Below are positions 1 to 6,452 of a stretch of DNA of 9,419 nt, in pieces. Position 1 is the first letter of the stretch; every line of letters starts with the position of its first letter. The notes beneath the pieces are model-generated. The model saw nothing but the letters and a program-made list of their open reading frames with translations. It made no database searches and was not told the origin of the DNA. The position numbers and the translations under genes were made by a program. This DNA comes from JAGUYA01 sp043802425 (GTDB lineage Bacteria > Omnitrophota > Gorgyraeia > Gygaellales > Profunditerraquicolaceae): positions 1 through 9,419 of the forward strand of contig JAZDLA010000039.1 in assembly GCA_043802425.1 (NCBI GenBank). The letters run 5' to 3'.

Positions 1-326
1 AGCATTAACGCATCTGAGCCGCCAACAATAAGAAAAGTTTTCTTAGCTATGTTGCTGGCATCATCACCCATATTAACCAGAATATACAGGGTTAACCCTA
101 AAAACCCCCAAAATACCGCAAGTAAAATAAGGTTATTGGAGAGGACCGCTGCGATAGAGGCGAGTGCGGTCAAAAGAATATAAATATAATATTGTGTAAG
201 GGATTGCCTACCCTTCATAAACCGGAAGGAATAGATCAGGGTCAAGACAGAGAATAAGCCTATGGCCCAAACCACAAAGCTGTTTAAGGGGTCAGCTTTA
301 AAATAAGGATACAGGTGATTTATCAT
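1..326 (-). CDS. NuoL/HyfB-like proton-conducting (antiporter-type) membrane subunit, 5' part only
   Basis: Only the first 108 codons are visible; the gene runs off the left edge. The ATG at 326 shares ATGA with the stop of the PhoU-domain gene, which suggests coupled translation. The protein opens with DPLNSF (12-17), then has hydrophobic stretches at about 16-34, 46-62 and 65-84, and reaches AKKTF...GGSDA (94-106). This matches the start of the Proton_antipo_M core of NuoL, HyfB and EchA-type subunits. These subunits sit in the membrane and are thought to move H+ or Na+ in complex I-like hydrogenases. The N-terminus is short compared with NuoL, lacking roughly its first helices. Where NuoL has WEGVG with an important TM5 glutamate, this protein reads WGFLG, so that glutamate seems absent. 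I inferred the family from motifs; its operon position after a group 4 hydrogenase large subunit supports it. Confidence 0.82.
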   Translation of the reverse strand, partial: MINHLYPYFKADPLNSFVVWAIGLFSVLTLIYSFRFMKGRQSLTQYYIYILLTALASIAAVLSNNLILLAVFWGFLGLTLYILVNMGDDASNIAKKTFLIVGGSDALM

Positions 327-940
327 TTTAAACTTAAAATATTTTTCGCAATTGTCTTAGTGTGATGCGAAATCTGGGCAGTAAAATCTAGGAGATTTAA
401 AAACATGTTACAGGCACGGGGTTCGCAGATACCCGAAATAAGCCTTCGCGCATGGGCATCCCTATATTTCTGGACCAGGCTATCTGCGTGTTCCTTATTG
501 CACAAGATGCGCTTAGCAAAGCTTTTGTCATTCATCCTCAAGGTCTTCTCCACATCAGAGAGTTCTGTCTCCACTACATTATACAGATGCTTATATTCCC
601 CTAAGGCCTCATCGCTAAAAAGTAGTTTTTCCTGTATCTTTATCTCAATCCTCTCGACCATATCCTTGATATAGTCGCCGATCTGCTCTAAATCCGCAAC
701 TATATTTGTAAAAAGCATAATATTCTTCTTATCGGTGGCGTTTATTCTGCCCTTAGATATATCTACCAAAGATAAGGTAATCTGCTTTTCCGTATCGTTG
801 AGCCTCTGTTCATCTTTTAATACACGGCTGAGAGTATCCAGGTCGTGTTCTATAAAACCATCGAAGGCAGTCTTTAGCATAGAGAGCGTAAGCTCTGCCA
901 TTCCTTTTATCTTTTCTCTTATGCTGATCAGATTTCCCAT
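323..940 (-). CDS. PhoU-domain protein encoded inside the hydrogenase operon
   Basis: A 205-residue, mostly helical protein resembling the PhoU domain found in PhoU and at the C-terminus of Na/phosphate cotransporters. Repeat 1 holds EQRLNDTEKQI (44-54) and DLEQIGDYIKDM (83-94), which keeps the ExxxD metal-binding pattern (E85, D89). The matching part of repeat 2, TAQISHHTKTIA (187-198), has A and H where E and D are expected, so its metal site may be lost or changed. The start lies 4 nt after the stop of the [NiFe] large subunit and the stop overlaps the NuoL-like start by 4 nt, so it is within the operon. No clear Shine-Dalgarno is present, so reinitiation is likely. There are no phosphate-transport genes nearby. 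PhoU proteins usually bind and modulate transporters or kinases; a role in controlling or assembling this hydrogenase is inference only. Confidence 0.82.
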   Translation of the reverse strand: MGNLISIREKIKGMAELTLSMLKTAFDGFIEHDLDTLSRVLKDEQRLNDTEKQITLSLVDISKGRINATDKKNIMLFTNIVADLEQIGDYIKDMVERIEIKIQEKLLFSDEALGEYKHLYNVVETELSDVEKTLRMNDKSFAKRILCNKEHADSLVQKYRDAHARRLISGICEPRACNMFLNLLDFTAQISHHTKTIAKNILSLK

Positions 941-944
941 GAAT

Positions 945-2132
945 TTATCGTTTTTTTAACTGTTCTGTCTTTTCCTGCGAAAGTTTTATCAGGTCCCAGC
1001 CGTTCATGACTTTTTTGTCCGTGTCCCTCTCTATGACTGCCAACCTTTCTGTACAGCAATAACAAGGGTCGACTGCAGCTAAGGTAATGGCTGCATCGGA
1101 TATAGTAGCGCCTACTGCGGCAATTTTATTAGAGGCTACATTCATGTAGCTGGGGGCGCGTATTTTATGTCTAATCGGCCTATTGGTGCCGTCACTTCTT
1201 ACATAATGAAAACATTCCCCGCGCGGCGCCTCTACATGACCTATGCCTTCTCCGGGCGGGATATCTTTGACGTCGGCATCAATCTCTCCTTTAGGCATCT
1301 TATCTAAACACTGGCGGAGAATACCTACGGACTCATACAACTCTAAGATTCTTACCACAGTCTTGGCAAAGATATCCCCGTCTTTTTGTACAATCACATT
1401 CCAATCTACCCTGTCGTATACGCCATAGGGGTCGTCTCTACGCACATCTATATTCAATCCAGAAGCCCGGGCAGTAGGGCCCACTACAGCCCAATCAATT
1501 GCCTGCTGTTTAGTCAAAATACCTACACCCTTAAGCCTTGCCTTTATCACCGGGTCATCCATGACTGCGCCTTTGAACATATCTACAGCCGGAACCAAAT
1601 CATCTAGGGTCTTTCTTAATATAGGGATATCTTCGTCTCTTATATCGCCCCTGACGCCCCCTACTTTACACATACCATAATGATTGCGGTTACCGGTGAT
1701 CATTTCAAAACAATCCAGGACCGGTTCACGATACTTCCAGGCCCACATCCAGACTGTATTGTAGCCGATAAAATGGCCAGCTAACCCCAGCCACAATAAA
1801 TGGCTGTGTACTCTCTGTAATTCATCTACAATCGTGCGTATGTATAGCGCCCTCTCCGGAACAACACGCGCCTCACCGCCCAGTATATCCTCAACCGCTA
1901 AGACATAAGCATACGGATGGCTGGAAGAACAAATACCGCAGATACGTTCAACCAGAAACGGCACCTGGTCAAAGTGCTTTGACTCAGAAAGCTTCTCGAT
2001 CCCCCGGTGCATATAGCCCAAGACTATATCGATATCTACTACCTTTTCGCCTTCTACGTAAAGCCTGAAGAGTTCCGGCTCTTCCTGTAAAGGGTGATAA
2101 GGACCTATGGGTATGACGACTTTATGGCTCAT
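945..2132 (-). CDS. Group 4 [NiFe] hydrogenase large (catalytic) subunit, EchE/CooH/HycE/NuoD-like
   Basis: 395 residues. This subunit carries the Ni-Fe centre that reduces protons or oxidises H2, at the cytoplasmic side of a membrane complex. The N-terminus IPIGPYHPLQEEPE (7-20) is typical of group 4 enzymes. Both nickel-binding motifs are intact: ERICGICSSSH (62-72, C65 and C68) and DPCYCCTER (355-363, C357 and C360). NuoD of complex I lacks these cysteines, so this is a hydrogenase and not a quinone-type subunit. After CTER there are 32 residues, the same length as the tail that I recall HycI removing from E. coli HycE; whether this tail is cleaved is unknown, and no endopeptidase or hyp gene is in the window. 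A 57-nt repeat-bearing gap precedes the ATG, and no obvious Shine-Dalgarno is seen. Exact subgroup (4e, 4g or other) cannot be decided by eye. Confidence 0.95.
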   Translation of the reverse strand: MSHKVVIPIGPYHPLQEEPELFRLYVEGEKVVDIDIVLGYMHRGIEKLSESKHFDQVPFLVERICGICSSSHPYAYVLAVEDILGGEARVVPERALYIRTIVDELQRVHSHLLWLGLAGHFIGYNTVWMWAWKYREPVLDCFEMITGNRNHYGMCKVGGVRGDIRDEDIPILRKTLDDLVPAVDMFKGAVMDDPVIKARLKGVGILTKQQAIDWAVVGPTARASGLNIDVRRDDPYGVYDRVDWNVIVQKDGDIFAKTVVRILELYESVGILRQCLDKMPKGEIDADVKDIPPGEGIGHVEAPRGECFHYVRSDGTNRPIRHKIRAPSYMNVASNKIAAVGATISDAAITLAAVDPCYCCTERLAVIERDTDKKVMNGWDLIKLSQEKTEQLKKR

Positions 2133-2140
2133 GTTTTTAC

Positions 2141-2180
2141 TGTTATAATGTTACAATGTTAAAATGTTTTAATGTTAACA
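2141..2180. repeat. Five tandem AT-rich octamers (TGTTNNAA type)
   Basis: Read on the plus strand, five successive 8-bp units begin with TGTT: TGTTATAA, TGTTACAA, TGTTAAAA, TGTTTTAA and TGTTAACA. The last lies in a perfect 12-bp palindrome, AATGTTAACATT (2171-2182). They fill most of the 57-nt gap between the NuoC-like gene and the large-subunit gene, the largest spacer inside an otherwise packed operon. The array could bind a protein, shape the mRNA ahead of the large subunit, or be a slippage-prone repeat. No function can be assigned from sequence. Confidence 0.8.
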
Positions 2181-2189
2181 TTCGAACAT

Positions 2190-2615
2190 TTATTCATGTC
2201 TTAATGGGTACTTACCTTCCGGCCACTCATCGGCTAAAAGCAACCGTTTTAAATTCGGATGCCCGATAAAATTAATCCCTAGCAATTCCCACATCTCCCG
2301 CTCAATCCACTCTGCAGCGGGAAAGAGGTTCGCCAGGGAGTCTATTTGGGGCTTTTTCTTATCTTCTATCAGAACGCGCACAGAAATCATTTCGCCCGTC
2401 TTGTCAAAACTAAAATGATACAGTATCTCAAGACCGGCCGGCGTATCCTGGCCGGAAGCAATAACAAACCTTAAACCCAGCTCCCGGAATAATAAACGCG
2501 CCGCCTCTTTAATGTCCCCCGGCTTAATAGAAAAATATATCCTGCGCGGAGAATGCTGGTACCAATCAATTATCTTACTACCCAATCTCTCTTTAACCTC
2601 ACCTTCTATGGACAT
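2190..2615 (-). CDS. Group 4 hydrogenase NuoC/EchD-like (30-kDa) subunit
   Basis: 141 residues. The C-terminal half carries the signature of the respiratory-chain 30-kDa family: AAEWIEREMWELLGINFIGH (99-118), then PNLKRLLLADEWPEGKYPLRH. This subunit has no cofactor; in complex I and Ech-type hydrogenases it holds the catalytic large subunit to the small Fe-S subunit on the cytoplasmic side. The length fits stand-alone EchD/NuoC forms and there is no fusion to the large subunit, unlike NuoCD or HycE. Its ATG overlaps the upstream stop by one base (TAATG), and a good Shine-Dalgarno lies 8 nt before it. It is followed by the repeat-bearing gap and then the large subunit. Confidence 0.92.
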   Translation of the reverse strand: MSIEGEVKERLGSKIIDWYQHSPRRIYFSIKPGDIKEAARLLFRELGLRFVIASGQDTPAGLEILYHFSFDKTGEMISVRVLIEDKKKPQIDSLANLFPAAEWIEREMWELLGINFIGHPNLKRLLLADEWPEGKYPLRHE

Positions 2616-3040
2616 TACTTCTTACCTCTGACTTTCTCTATTAACTTTACTACTCCTGCAATCATTGCCTCAGGCTTAGGCGGACAACCGGGGATATAAG
2701 CGCTTACCGGCACCACCTCATCTACGGCACAGGGGCTATTATAGGAATCTTTAAACATAACCCTCCCGCAAGCACAGCTACCTACTGCTATCACCAAACA
2801 CGGCTGCGGCGCTTGGCTGTATAATTTCTTTAATCTCTCTTTAGTCTTATAATTAGGTACGCCGGTAACTAAAAGCACATCCGCATGCCGCACGCTTCCC
2901 ACTAAAACTATCCCGAATCTTTCTACATCGTACCTGGGCGTTAAAAGGTCTAAAATCTCAATATCACAATTATTGCAGGGAGAACAGGCAGCATGGAATA
3001 CCCAAAGGGATTTAGTTAATGCTTTTAATTTAACGCTCAT
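2615..3040 (-). CDS. Group 4 [NiFe] hydrogenase small Fe-S subunit, NuoB/EchC-like
   Basis: 141 residues. It carries the proximal [4Fe-4S] cluster (N2-like) that passes electrons to or from the Ni-Fe site. Motifs in order: C22-NN-C25 followed by DIEILDLLTPRYDVERFG (26-43), a hallmark of group 4 small subunits; GSCACG (87-92, ligand C89); and PGCPPKPEA (117-125, ligand C119). Further cysteines at 19, 91 and 104 are not needed for the cluster; C19 makes the first motif CSPCNNC, richer than the usual form. Its length is typical of the short EchC/HycG type, without the extra Fe-S domain of group 1-3 small subunits. The ATG directly follows the stop of the NuoH-like gene (TAAATG). Confidence 0.93.
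   Translation of the reverse strand: MSVKLKALTKSLWVFHAACSPCNNCDIEILDLLTPRYDVERFGIVLVGSVRHADVLLVTGVPNYKTKERLKKLYSQAPQPCLVIAVGSCACGRVMFKDSYNSPCAVDEVVPVSAYIPGCPPKPEAMIAGVVKLIEKVRGKK
2624..2629 (-). promoter_or_regulatory. Ribosome binding site for the NuoC/EchD-like gene
   Basis: AGAGGT on the minus strand, 8 nt before the ATG at 2615 and inside the end of the small-subunit gene. It supports this start, which overlaps the previous stop by one base. Confidence 0.6.
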
Positions 3041-3952
3041 TTAATATCCAAAAGCCGCTAATATAACCGCAACCAGGGCTAAAACAGCCATCGGTCCCCA
3101 AAAGAATCTCAATGCCTGGTCAATGCGTAAACGCGGATTAGTGTTCTTAATCAGTATAATGATAACCAGCAATGCTACGTATTTGCCTATTAAAACCAAG
3201 ATGCCCAGATTTCCCGCCCAGAATAAACTAATCAACAATAAAGGCATTGTATAGAGTAAGATTGCCTTTGTCAATTTAAAGATAGCTAAAGGCAGGCCCG
3301 AATATTCGATGAGCACACCTGCCATAATCTCCTGCTCTGCCTCGGACATATCAAAAGGTACAAAACCCAATTTTGCCTGCATACAGATTATAGCTACGAT
3401 AAACGCCAGTATCCCCGACCAGGATGCCAGGTTTGAACCGGCACCTAACTGATGGTTTAAGATTGATCCGAACTGTATGTTACCTCCGGATTTAATAATC
3501 ACGGCGATTATGGATAATATAAAGGGCAGTTCATACCCTAAAACTAATTTCATTTCCCGTGAAGCGCCCACAGAAGCCAGGGGATTTCTGGAAGCAGAGG
3601 CGCCTATAATTATTGCTATCGCCGGAATAACCAGAAGATATAAGACAACGATTAAATCTCCCGCAAAGCCTTCTAAAGGCGAAATAATCACTTTACCCAG
3701 GATTGTCGCCACTAAAACCAAACTCAAGAGCCCCAAAAACGGAGAGAACAAGAAGGTTAATTTTGCCCCTTCAGGCACAATAGTTTCTTTCCCCAGTAAT
3801 TTTACAATATCCAGGAAGTTCTGATACCAGGGCGGCCCTACGCGCCACTGTATGCGGGCAGTGACTTTCCTGTCTATCCATCCGGCGATTAATCCTGCGC
3901 AGGCGCTGAATAAAAACCCGGGGAATATTAAATAATTGAATATTAATCTCAT
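3041..3952 (-). CDS. Group 4 hydrogenase membrane subunit, NuoH/EchB/HycD-like
   Basis: 303 residues, with about eight hydrophobic segments. This membrane subunit anchors the hydrogenase arm and in complex I forms the entry to the ion-translocating path. The conserved loops are all present: WIDRKVTARIQWRVGPP (25-41), GASREMKLVLGYELPF (129-144), KLGFVPFDMSEAEQEIMAG (194-212) and NTNPRLRIDQALRFFW (270-285). The acidic residues of the charged channel (E133, E141, D201, E204, E206, E208) are kept, so coupling to ion movement is plausible. The ATG overlaps the polyferredoxin stop as ATGA (3952-3949), and the gene's own stop directly abuts the next ATG. Confidence 0.94.
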   Translation of the reverse strand: MRLIFNYLIFPGFLFSACAGLIAGWIDRKVTARIQWRVGPPWYQNFLDIVKLLGKETIVPEGAKLTFLFSPFLGLLSLVLVATILGKVIISPLEGFAGDLIVVLYLLVIPAIAIIIGASASRNPLASVGASREMKLVLGYELPFILSIIAVIIKSGGNIQFGSILNHQLGAGSNLASWSGILAFIVAIICMQAKLGFVPFDMSEAEQEIMAGVLIEYSGLPLAIFKLTKAILLYTMPLLLISLFWAGNLGILVLIGKYVALLVIIILIKNTNPRLRIDQALRFFWGPMAVLALVAVILAAFGY

Positions 3953-4440
3953 TTCTTCTTAGGTTGTATATCCTCTTTTGACCACTTAGGCGTATGCACG
4001 GCCAGGTGTTCACCGATAAAATAGATATTTTTTTCTAAATCCTCTTCTATCTCTTTTATCTCTATTGCTTTTTCAGGGCAACTGGTTACGCATTTGGGAA
4101 GTTTTACTGATGTACCTAGGCAATAATCACACCGGGAATCCAGATAAGGGATAAAATCCTCAAAGATTACCCCAAAAGGACAAGCCACGGTGCAGGATTT
4201 ACAGCTGGTGCAACGCATCTTATAACGTTTGAGGTGCCCGTCACTAGCGCGCTCAAGGGCATTATGATAACAGGAGTTCACGCAGGGCGCCTCTTCGCAA
4301 TGACGACAGATTGTAGCAAAGGTAGCATATTCGCGTAAAGAGCTGATACCATTATTCTGCGGATGATAAAAATACTCGCAAGCTACTTTACACTCTTTAC
4401 ACTTACTACAAATCTCTAAATCGATGAATAATCTTTTCAT
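3949..4440 (-). CDS. Polyferredoxin subunit with four predicted [4Fe-4S] clusters (HycB/CooF/HydN-like)
   Basis: 163 residues with 16 cysteines in four groups: C11, C14, C17, C21; C45, C48, C53, C57; C77, C80, C83, C87; C104, C107, C117, C121. This is the DMSO-reductase/HycB/CooF electron-transfer pattern with four [4Fe-4S] clusters, unlike the NuoI/EchF type that normally carries two. There is no signal peptide, so it acts in the cytoplasm. Placed between the beta/gamma pair and the membrane hydrogenase genes, it is the likely wire joining the two modules; this is inferred from position. The tail (about 130-163) is charged and lysine-rich. The gene starts 29 nt after the gamma-subunit stop and ends in a 4-nt overlap with the NuoH-like gene. 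Confidence 0.93.
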   Translation of the reverse strand: MKRLFIDLEICSKCKECKVACEYFYHPQNNGISSLREYATFATICRHCEEAPCVNSCYHNALERASDGHLKRYKMRCTSCKSCTVACPFGVIFEDFIPYLDSRCDYCLGTSVKLPKCVTSCPEKAIEIKEIEEDLEKNIYFIGEHLAVHTPKWSKEDIQPKKK

Positions 4441-4469
4441 ACCCTACCTACTACATACAAGCTACTAGT

Positions 4470-5285
4470 TTAGTCCCAGATATCGTGTATGTCTTTGAGC
4501 TGTTCATAGGTAAACACCGGGCCGTCTTTACAGGCGTAGTAATTTCCGATACGGCAGTGCCCGCATTTACCTAAACCGCAGGACATGTTCTTTTCCATAG
4601 ACAGATATATATCTTGCGGCTTAAATCCTGAGTCTAATAATTTTAAGGTGACAAATTTCATCATAATCGGCGGCCCGCAGACGATGGATACTGCTTTATT
4701 TGAATTTACAGGTAAATCCTCTAAGATGGTGGTAACCAAACCCACATTACCTTTCCATCCGGGGCCACTGACATCCACGGTAGTCGCTACGTTTACTTTT
4801 TTCTTTTTCGTCCATTGGGGGATAGATTCCTTATAGATGATATCATCGGGCGTGCGTGCGCCGTAACGTAAAACCACTTTATTATACTTATCCATATCGG
4901 AAAATAGGCTGAGCAATAAAGAACGTAAAGGCGCCAAACCCACGCCACCTCCGACGATTAAAATATCCTTACCTTCAAACTTGTCTAAAGGGTAACCTTT
5001 TCCGTATGGCCCGCGTAATCCCAAAGAAATATCTTTGTTACTCGAATGCAACAAAGAAGTAACCCTGCCTACGTTCATAATGGTGATGTCTATTTTGTCT
5101 TTGACGCCAGGGTCTGAAGAAGGTGTGAAAGGTGCCTCTCCTATCCCGGGCAAAGTTAGCTCAATAAACTGGCCGGTCTTAAATTCAAATGGCTCTTTGG
5201 GCTTTAAAACAAAGGTCTTTATCGTAGGCGACTCCGTGATTATATCTTCAAGAGTTGCTTCTATGGGCTGATAGATATTTTTCAT
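4470..5285 (-). CDS. FAD/NAD(P)-binding [2Fe-2S] oxidoreductase, sulfhydrogenase gamma (HydG)-like
   Basis: 271 residues of the ferredoxin-NADP reductase fold. In order: an N-terminal FAD-binding barrel with PGIGEAPFTPSSDPG (46-60) and LRGPYGKGYPLD (90-101); a nucleotide-binding domain with ILIVGGGVGLAPLRSLL (108-124) and VCGPPIMMKF (202-211); and a C-terminal [2Fe-2S] site with C236, C241, C244 and C252. This architecture is that of the gamma subunit of archaeal soluble NAD(P)H hydrogenase/sulfhydrogenase and of AsrB. It would exchange electrons between NADH or NADPH and the beta subunit; the choice between NADH and NADPH cannot be read safely. It overlaps the beta gene by 4 nt (ATGA), with AGG just before the start. 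Finding it ahead of a group 4 hydrogenase rather than a group 3b enzyme is unusual. Confidence 0.92.
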   Translation of the reverse strand: MKNIYQPIEATLEDIITESPTIKTFVLKPKEPFEFKTGQFIELTLPGIGEAPFTPSSDPGVKDKIDITIMNVGRVTSLLHSSNKDISLGLRGPYGKGYPLDKFEGKDILIVGGGVGLAPLRSLLLSLFSDMDKYNKVVLRYGARTPDDIIYKESIPQWTKKKKVNVATTVDVSGPGWKGNVGLVTTILEDLPVNSNKAVSIVCGPPIMMKFVTLKLLDSGFKPQDIYLSMEKNMSCGLGKCGHCRIGNYYACKDGPVFTYEQLKDIHDIWD

Positions 5286-6340
5286 TTCCTCACCAAAGCC
5301 TTTTTTGCTAAATCCTTCAAAACTTGCCGGATATCGATTTTACCGGGACAAACCTCAATGCACCTTCCGCAGCCGCAGCAGGCAGGCATACCTAAATTAT
5401 CCATAAAGAAATCAAATTTCTTCAGGAACCTGTTTCTTAATCTCTGGGTCCTCGTCTTTAAAGGATTAGCTCCGCCGGCAACCCGGGTAAAGTTTGTATA
5501 TTGACAGGAATCCCATATTTTAAGCTTCTTATTGATCTGGCCTTCTCTTTTATCCGCCAGGAGAAAACAATGGCAGGTATCGCAGATAAAATTGCATCCG
5601 CCGCATTCCACACAAGGACGCATAAACTCCTGCCAGGTATCCAGATTATAACCCTCTTTCATCAATCTTTGCACGCTATCCTTAGAAACTAACTGTTGCG
5701 GTAAGAGATGCTTTTTTAGCCGCTCAATGAAATTCTCCCTTTTTGCTTTGCGCGCTCCTACTTGCGCGTCTTTGGCTAGCGTAAAATATCCTTTATATTG
5801 TTGAATGAGCTCTTCGCCTTTTTGTGAACCGACCTCTACCAGGTAACCGTCATTTAAGGGCGAAAGGTTAAGATCAAAACCTGCCGTCGGATGCGGCAGA
5901 ATATCCCAGGCAAGACAATGGCATACTTCTTTAAAATCCGTGCAGTCGCCAGAGATGATAATTATATTCTCCCTCTTTAAACGGTATAGAGAATCGACCT
6001 CTACCCCTTCCAAGAATACAAAATCCTGGATTTTATGTCCGGCTAGATCGCAGCTTTTTACTCCGAATACGATAGTCTTAAGCGGACCCGCATCTAAGGC
6101 ATCCTGGCTAAAGTATTCCGCGGCTTTATCTAAAGGGGGTGTAAAGAAAGTTTTCAGGGGTTCGATTACGCGATAGGGATTAAATAGGAAGTGCCCATTG
6201 CTAGCGGCATCTTGATAAGAATAATCAGCCTGGCCGGAAGAATTCTCTTTGCTGGCCGGTAAGAATACTTTATGATTTTCTCTTAATTCCTGTAGGAGGC
6301 CATCTAATCGGCTAGACTCAATATAATATGTCTGGAACAT
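5282..6340 (-). CDS. Fe-S electron-transfer protein, sulfhydrogenase beta (HydB)/AsrA-like; first gene of the hydrogenase operon
   Basis: 352 residues. The N-terminal two thirds is the HydB/AsrA-type domain, with GVKSCDLAG (93-101) and GDCTDFKEVCHC (131-142). The C-terminal part holds two ferredoxin-like groups: C243, C246, C249, C253 with extra C256, C258 and C279, and C321, C324, C327, C331 within ACCGCGRCIEVCP. In archaeal sulfhydrogenases and anaerobic sulfite reductase this subunit passes electrons between the FAD/NAD(P) gamma subunit and the catalytic unit. Here the gamma gene follows with a 4-nt overlap, so the two should form a pair. There is no signal peptide. Only a weak ribosome site is seen before the ATG; the leader carries a promoter and a Rex-like palindrome. 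AsrA of a sulfite reductase is the alternative, but no AsrC gene is present. Confidence 0.9.
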   Translation of the reverse strand: MFQTYYIESSRLDGLLQELRENHKVFLPASKENSSGQADYSYQDAASNGHFLFNPYRVIEPLKTFFTPPLDKAAEYFSQDALDAGPLKTIVFGVKSCDLAGHKIQDFVFLEGVEVDSLYRLKRENIIIISGDCTDFKEVCHCLAWDILPHPTAGFDLNLSPLNDGYLVEVGSQKGEELIQQYKGYFTLAKDAQVGARKAKRENFIERLKKHLLPQQLVSKDSVQRLMKEGYNLDTWQEFMRPCVECGGCNFICDTCHCFLLADKREGQINKKLKIWDSCQYTNFTRVAGGANPLKTRTQRLRNRFLKKFDFFMDNLGMPACCGCGRCIEVCPGKIDIRQVLKDLAKKALVRK

Positions 6341-6368
6341 ATCTAGAGAAATATACTAAGGTGGGTTC

Positions 6369-6386
6369 TTGTGAAAATTATCACAA
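6369..6386. promoter_or_regulatory. Rex-like operator palindrome ahead of the hydrogenase operon
   Basis: The 18 bp TTGTGAAAATTATCACAA has perfect 6-bp arms around a 6-bp AT-rich centre. It differs at one position from the Rex operator consensus as I recall it (TTGTGAA, four A/T, TTCACAA). Rex is a repressor released by high NADH/NAD+ and commonly controls fermentation and hydrogenase genes. The palindrome lies 29 nt upstream of the beta-subunit ATG and about 30 nt downstream of the predicted start site, a position suited to blocking transcription. It also fits the CRP core (TGTGA, 6 nt, TCACA), so a CRP/FNR-family regulator is the alternative. Confidence 0.68.
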
Positions 6387-6416
6387 ATGAGCCCTAAAAA
6401 ATAAAAAGAATAACTT

Positions 6417-6445
6417 AAAATACTATACTTAACCCTTGCTGTCAA
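6417..6445 (-). promoter_or_regulatory. Sigma70-like promoter for the hydrogenase operon
   Basis: On the minus strand a perfect -35 box TTGACA (6445-6440) is followed by 17 nt and TATTTT (6422-6417), which matches four of six -10 positions. Transcription would start near 6410, giving a leader of about 70 nt that contains the palindrome. It sits in the 112-nt gap between the YqeY-family gene and the beta subunit, the natural place for the operon promoter. No convincing terminator for the upstream gene is visible in this gap, so some readthrough is possible. Confidence 0.55.
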
Positions 6446-6452
6446 GAAAAAA

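Noticed and set aside
945..2132. Large subunit as complex I NuoD
   Set aside because: Both nickel-binding CxxC pairs are present, and these are lost in NuoD.
3477..3824. Plus-strand open frame opposite the NuoH-like gene, and other plus-strand frames of 60-117 codons
   Set aside because: All lie opposite well-supported minus-strand genes, lack family motifs and show composition expected of antisense frames.
3771..4013. Minus-strand 80-codon frame across the NuoH-like/polyferredoxin junction
   Set aside because: It is an alternative frame overlapping two strongly supported genes and has no motif of its own.
5282..6340. Beta/gamma pair as AsrA/AsrB of anaerobic sulfite reductase
   Set aside because: No AsrC (sirohaem) gene follows; hydrogenase genes do, in the same operon. 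The families are related, so a resemblance remains.
6369..6386. The palindrome as an intrinsic terminator for the YqeY-family gene
   Set aside because: On the minus strand the T-rich stretch precedes the hairpin and does not follow it, so it does not fit an intrinsic terminator.
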